Part shown: positions 58,661 to 64,000 of the stretch, piece after piece
Layout: each line of letters starts with the position of its first letter
How positions within the stretch are numbered: the stretch's first letter is position 1
Program-made: the position numbers and the translations under genes
The notes under the pieces: model-generated
Seen by the model: only the letters and a program-made list of their open reading frames with translations
Databases searched by the model: none
What the model was told of the DNA's origin: nothing
Assembly (NCBI GenBank): GCA_003290165.1
Contig: QNQO01000604.1
Coordinates: 124,001 to 188,000, forward strand
Length of the DNA: 64,000 nt
Source: Berberis thunbergii
Lineage: Eukaryota; Streptophyta; Magnoliopsida; Ranunculales; Berberidaceae
Reading direction: 5' to 3'

Positions 58661-60921
58661 CAAACAGTTTTCTCCAAAATATGTTTAATTTCCCGGTTGG
58701 ATATTTCAACTTGCCCACTTGTTTGTGGATGATATGGAGTACCTACTTTATGAGTGATGGAGTATTTCTTAACTAGCAGTTCAAACGGTCTATTACAAAA
58801 ATGAGAACCACCATCACTTATAACAGCACGCGGAGTACCAAAACGAGAGAAGATATTATCTTTTAGAAATTTAACCACAACCTTGTGGTCATTCGTTTTG
58901 CAAGGTACCGCCTCTACCCATTTAGAAACATAATCAACAGCTAAAAGAATGTAAAGATAGCCAAATGATGGAGGGAAAGGTCCCATGAAATCAATACTCC
59001 AAACATAAAAAATCTCCACAATGAGAATGTTAGTGAGAGGCATCATATTCCTACGAGAGATGGAACCCATTCGTTGGCATCTATCACATGTAGCACAAAA
59101 TGCATGGGTGTCCCGAAAAATAGTTGGCCAGTAAAAGCCACACTGCAGAATCTTTGCAGCTGTCTTTTTAGAACTAAAGTGACCTCCACACGCCTGATCA
59201 TGACAAAAGGAAATGATACTATGAAATTCACTCTCTGGAACACATCTCCTAATGACCTGATCGAGATAATACTTAAATAAATAAGGATCGTCCCAGAAGA
59301 AATGTCTGACCTCAGCAAGAAATTTAGTTTTATCTTGTTTAGACCAATTAGAACGGAGTTGACCTGTAACAAGGTAATTCACAATATCTGCATACCAAGG
59401 TAGCTGGGAGATAGTAAGTAATTGCTCATCAGGAAAGGATTCATTCAAGGGCACATCTGCAATGGATGATTCTACAAGAAGTTTAGACAAATGGTCAGCT
59501 ACAACATTTTCGGAACCCTTCTTGTCCCGAATCTCAATATCAAACTCCTGTAACAATAGGACCCAACGAATCAAGCGTGGCTTAGCATCCCTTTTAGAAA
59601 AAAGGTACTTCAGTGCTGCATGATCAATAAAAATGATAACTTTGGATCCTATCAGGTATGACCGAAATTTGTCCAATGCAAAGACAATAGCGAGTAACTC
59701 CTTCTCCGTGGTGGAGTAATTAAGTTGTACATCTTGTAGAGTCCTACTGGCATAATAGATAACATAGGGCTTTTTGTCCACCCGTTGTCCTATGGCAACT
59801 CCAACCGCAAAATCAGAAGCATCACACATAAGCTCAAAAGGTAAATTCAAATTAGGAGGTTGGATGATTGGAGCTGAAGTCAACAATTGTTTAAGCTTTT
59901 CAAATCCGTTCAAACAATCTTCGTCAAAGACGAAGGCAGAGTCCTTAGCAAGTAAATTGCATAAAGGACGAGTAGCCTTGCTAAAATCCTTAATGAACCT
60001 ACGGTAAAAACCAGCATGGCCTAGAAAAGATCTAATGTCTTTCACCATCTTCGGTGGTGGAAGACTCAAGATTAAATCAATTTTTGCTTTGTCAACTGCA
60101 ATGCCCTTGTTAGAAATTATGTGCCCAAGAACTATACCTTGCCTAACCATAAAAGGACATTTCTCCCAATTCAAGACAAGACTTTTCTCTTCACACCTCT
60201 TTAACACTAGGGTTAAATGATGCAAACACTCATCAAATGAATCCCCAAACACGGAGAAGTCATCCATGAACACCTCAAGAAACCTTTCAACCATATCCGA
60301 GAAAATACTAAGCATACACCTCTGAAAGGTGGCGGGTGCGTTACACAACCCAAAAGGCATTCTCCGATAAGCAAAAGTCCCAAAAGGGTAAGTGAATGTA
60401 GTTTTCTCTTGATCCTCGGGTGCAATGGGGATTTGGTTATAACCGGAATATCCATCAAGAAAACAATAGTAATCATGTCCGGCTAACCTCTCAAGCATCT
60501 GATCGATAAAAGGGAGAGGAAAATGATCCTTCCTCGTGCCTGAGTTCAACTTACGGTAGTCAATACAAACTCGCCATTCAGTGGTCATGCGGGTAGGCAC
60601 TAACTCATTCCTATCATTTGTGACTACAACTACCCCTGATTTCTTGGGAACAACCTGAACTTGACTGACCCAAGAGCTATCCGAAATGGGGTAAATAATA
60701 CCAGTATCCAACAATTTGAGCATTTCGGCTCGGACAACCTCCTTAAGATTAGGATTAAGCCTACGTTGCATTTCACGTGAAGTTTTGGCATTATCTTCCA
60801 TATGAATACGATGCATGCAAACAGTTGGACTTATTCCTTTAATATCCGCTATAGTCCACCCAAGTGATGCCTTATGTTCTTTCAGAACGTTTAGCAATTT
60901 ACTTTCCTGTTCAGCAGTCAA
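58660..60921 (-). pseudogene. Athila pol: RT, RNase H and integrase core
   Basis: This 753-codon frame is the longest in the window. [48 protein letters not shown] and the catalytic box FMDDFSVFG. RNase [37 protein letters not shown] and VADHLSKL. Integrase: a zinc-binding region ([10 protein letters not shown] then CATCDRCQR), then [23 protein letters not shown] and [17 protein letters not shown] with the DDE residues. No stop interrupts these domains, so the core is intact although the element is cut at the 5' end and shifted at the 3' end. Confidence 0.93.
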
Positions 60922-60959
60922 TGTTGATGAAATAATAACAGGTAAAGTATCATCAGAAC

Positions 60960-62064
60960 CTAAAACTTATATTTGAGGGTGTCTGGTAATGGTTTAAGGT
61001 CAAGCTTGGGTGACTTCTCAACTGAAGGGACGGATTTTGACTCACTAAGTGGAAGGGGTTTAACTTTAGACCTCCATGAATAACTAGGAACCATACTAGG
61101 GGGTGCATCAAGCAAAGCATTCATTTCCCTAATGGAATTATTAAGATCGAAGTCTAAACCGAATGAGTCAAACAAACCGTTAGGGGATCATCTAAGGCGG
61201 ACTGCGGAAAGGAATTTTCCACCAAACTCTCAATCATGTCAACCTCATGGATGTCTTCAGACTCGGGGGGTTGTTGACTAACATTAAAAACGTTGAGTTC
61301 GACGGTCATGTTGCCAAATGACAATTTCATAATTCCATTCCTGCAGTTAATAATGGCATTGGATGTGGCTAAAAATGGGCGACCAAAATGATTGGGATGT
61401 GACTCGAGGGATTGTGAACAGGTTGTGTATCAAGAACTATAAAGTCCACAGGATAATAGAATTTTTCAACCTTGATAATCACATCCTCTATAACACCACG
61501 GGGGACTCTGACAGACCTATCTGCCAATTGCAGTGTCACTCTAGTCGGTTTTAACTCACCAAGACCTAATTGCTCATAAACAGAATATGGCAACAAATTA
61601 ACACTCGCCCCTAAATCCAATAATGCCTTATCTATCATATGGTCACTGATAATACAAGAAATAGTCGGGCAACCAGAATCTCTATACTTAGGCGGGGTTC
61701 TGTGTTGAATAATGGAGCTCACTTGCTCGGTGAGGAAGGCTCTCTTTTGCACATGTAGCTTCCGCTTCTGTGTGCAAAGATCCTTCAAAAACTTGGCGTA
61801 GCTAGGAACTTGCTTGATAGCATCGAGTAGTGGGATATTTATGTGGACTTGTCTAAAAATTTCCATTACATCGGTTACATTTGTTCCTTTCTTTGCAGGA
61901 GCTAACCGTGATGGAAACGGGGCTCTAGGCAAGTAAGATGCCTGAGTGGGGTCAGAGTCAGCATGAGCATCTGTAGAAGGTGAGGCTTTATCAGCCTCCT
62001 TATCAGATGGAGATACAACATGTTTTGACTTAGACGTGGATGCACCAATACTCAAATCGGGCAT
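60960..62064 (-). pseudogene. Athila protease and linker to RT
   Basis: Frame 61369-62064 holds the protease with active site ALLDLGASVNLLPYSVYEQL and RVTLQLADRSVRVPRGVIED, then VDFIVLD. DLGAS in place of DTGAS is usual in this lineage. The linker 60960-61175 ends in [12 protein letters not shown], which leads into RT. A frameshift near 61190 and a stop before 60921 break continuity. Confidence 0.85.
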
Positions 62065-62082
62065 TTGTACTCGATTGTCAAC

Positions 62083-62985
62083 CTATTTTCCACTCCTAAG
62101 GGTAGTAATAGATTTGACATCTTCATTGTATGACTCAGATGTACTACCAACTGCGAATTGACCCTTTGGGTTTGGAACAGGTTGACTAGGAAATCTCCCT
62201 GGCTCTCTCTCAGAAGAAGACTGAGTAATCTTACTTACAGCTATCTCAAGTCTTTGAGTCGTAACTTTCAACTAAGATATGTCCTTCGAAATCTGATCCA
62301 TTATACTTGCTGAGCGGTGCAAAAGCTGATTAATCGTTTCCTCTAAACTTGATGTGTTGGATGGATGAACTTGGTTATGGTGGGGCCTAACAGGGCTAGG
62401 GGCTTGAGGAGCCTAGGAAACAACAACAGGTCCCCCTTGGTGTGGGCCATGGGCCCAGGAGAGACTTGGATGTTTGGCAAACCCTGACTGGTAATAGTTA
62501 GGTTGTGGATGATTGCCAGGTCGCCGTATCGCATTAAAAGCGTTGACTTGCTCAGCATAGTATGCAGGATAATCGTTTTGCAAGTCACAATTAGCTATTG
62601 AATGACCAGGACTCGAACATGCAGCACATACTTCAGATGAAGCGTTTGCGGGAAGTGCAGGTTGAGTCAAATTCAAGAGTGCATCTATCTTTTGTGTCAT
62701 GGTCATAACAGTCGTCTCTAACTTTGAGGCAGAAGGGGGTTGGACAGATATATCTCTAACTTCATATATACCACCCTTACGCCTATCAGACTCCTTTCTC
62801 GAATAATCCCATTGCTGAGAATTTTCGGAAAGCGTCTCAAAGAATTCCCAAATTTCACTGACGCTCATTTTCATTAATGACCCACCACTAGTGGCATCAA
62901 TCATACGACGGTTTTGAGGGGTTAAACCGTCTTGAAAGTATTGAACTAGCCGCCACTTCTCGAATCCATGGTTGAAAGTATTGAA
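62083..62985 (-). pseudogene. Athila gag, C-terminal part
   Basis: Frames at 62413-62904 and 62083-62271 include GLTPQNRRMIDATSGGSLMK (partly beyond the ORF start), SEIWEFFETLSENSQQWDYS, and the knuckle-like CAACSSPGHSIANC. Stops separate the pieces. The sequence upstream of about 62985 no longer matches gag. Confidence 0.82.
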
Positions 62986-64000
62986 CTAACTCTAAAAATA
63001 TACACAGACTTACACGCAATCAGCAACCAATAAATGCACAAGAAACATGCCTCCCTAAGCAATCAACGTTTTTGAGATCAATTATCTTTTTATTTTTGGG
63101 GGACAATTATTTCTTATGTAATCTTTATGACAAGGCAATGGGTGCTACAAGTTGATCTTAAGAGTATACACTTTACCCCACAAAGTTCAAAATCAGTAGG
63201 CTAGAGTTTTGTTTCAAAGAAACCGGATTATCGCACAAGAGAAGGAGGTCACAATGGTCCAACTAAGTACTTCCTTGTGCTACCGCTCTGTAAGCCAGTA
63301 GATGTAAGAACGATGTGACGTTGGATATACACTCGAGGCTTGTGTTCTTAACCCAAAACTGTTGGTTACACCAATTCTTCTTGTGGATCGTAGCTTACTT
63401 ATGACTCGGCGTACCGGGTAAATTACCCTTGTGGCAGTGGCCTCTCGGAGTTCATTGAATGATTAAACCCATCGTCACTTTCAGTTTGGTCAACACAAAA
63501 ATTATTGGATTTACCTTGGTCTTGGTTGTCCTATGAACACCGTACCTAAAAGATGACTCTATCTAACTTGCTAATTGATTTTAATTATGTTAGGCTATTG
63601 GTTGCACACAGCTGGAGTGATGAGGTGGGGATATCAAGTCCCACCAGTTTCTATTTATAAGCTGGGTCTGCTTATTATGAATTACTAAAGGTTAGCATCC
63701 ACAATTACATAAATTTAACATCCAATCACACAATTTCAAACACTTACACCAAGCACCCTGGTCGCTAATACGTTGCGTGTGAGAGAAATACTTACAGTGT
63801 GCGTATTCCAATCTGCACAAAAGGTTAGCACAATTAAGAAAAAATGTCCGACTTCTTTTTATCCGTTTCACTCAACACACAAGCACCATGCAAATAAATT
63901 TACTGGTCTTGGTCTTAGAAGTCGGATTTCTAAATCACAAGAAATTATTGGGTAACAATTAAAATTGTTTCCCTATATTTTCTTTTGACTTAGAGAATTT
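62986..64000. other. Unassigned sequence, no gene seen
   Basis: There is no recognisable coding sequence. A small duplication, TTGAAAGTATTGAACTA, occurs at 62934 and 62974, right at the gag break. It suggests the truncation arose by a local rearrangement or slippage between these copies. Confidence 0.5.

Larger units (their letters stand above)
54073..62985 (-). mobile_element. Athila-like Ty3/gypsy element, 5'-truncated
   Basis: From 3' to 5': a candidate 3' LTR (54073-56045), a long non-coding region with the lineage-typical ACATTGAGGACAATGTTTGG sequence on the - strand (57777-57814), pol (58174-60921), protease (61369-62064) and part of gag (62343-62985). At about 62985 the gag sequence stops abruptly; the 5' LTR, primer binding site and start of gag are missing. 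No envelope-like ORF is seen between pol and the 3' LTR. There is no chromodomain. Confidence 0.9.

Overview
This is a stretch of flowering-plant nuclear DNA, most likely from a eudicot. It is built almost entirely of transposable elements inserted into one another. I see no intact host gene. The evidence for a plant is the element families present (Ty3/gypsy chromoviruses, Athila- and Tat-like elements, Ty1/copia, a plant RTE LINE, a CACTA transposon and a Helitron) and broken pieces of plant genes: NAA20, MED16, an amino acid permease, a CAAD/CURT1-type thylakoid gene, an Mth938-domain gene, a P2B Ca2+-ATPase and a receptor-like cytoplasmic kinase. I cannot name the species.

Layout. 1-3037 is AT-rich with no supported gene. 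3038-34756 is a cluster of one unusual LTR retrotransposon family: five very long LTRs (about 3.1-3.7 kb when complete) separated by internal regions of only about 310 bp. The first LTR (3038-5632, + strand) faces the second (5640-16826, - strand), so they form a multi-kilobase inverted repeat. Three more (17137-20269, 20578-23757, 24066-34756) follow head-to-tail on the - strand. Three of the five LTRs carry a 5' piece of NAA20, the catalytic subunit gene of N-terminal acetyltransferase B.

Two DNA transposons sit inside these LTRs. A 7.9-kb Helitron (8469-16369, - strand) is in the second LTR between A and T. A 6,976-bp CACTA element (25835-32810) is in the fifth LTR with a TAT target-site duplication. 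The CACTA element is a Pack-type carrier: MED16 exons 1-2, at least two unrecognised exons, amino acid permease exons 1-4, the last two exons of an Mth938-domain gene and two CAAD exons, all on the - strand, next to a Tnp1/En-Spm-like remnant.

From 34757 on there is a chain of further elements. An LTR-like copia segment is split by a complete, very young Reina-type chromovirus (35388-40883; LTRs differ at 2 of 441 positions by eye, yet gag-pol carries one stop and three frameshifts). Next come a copia remnant (42289-43075) and a Tat-lineage gag-protease element lacking pol (about 43080-49250), with two antisense reading frames and a 177-bp tandem repeat. Then come a 5'-truncated RTE LINE (49318-51260), a second gene-fragment carrier (51270-54072) with Ca2+-ATPase and kinase exons, and a 5'-truncated Athila-like element (54073 to about 62985). 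62986-64000 is unassigned.

The captured fragments are cut-down exons with broken frames, so they are not expected to make their original proteins. The more plausible activities are transcription of chimeric RNAs from the CACTA element and small RNAs against NAA20 from the inverted LTR pair.
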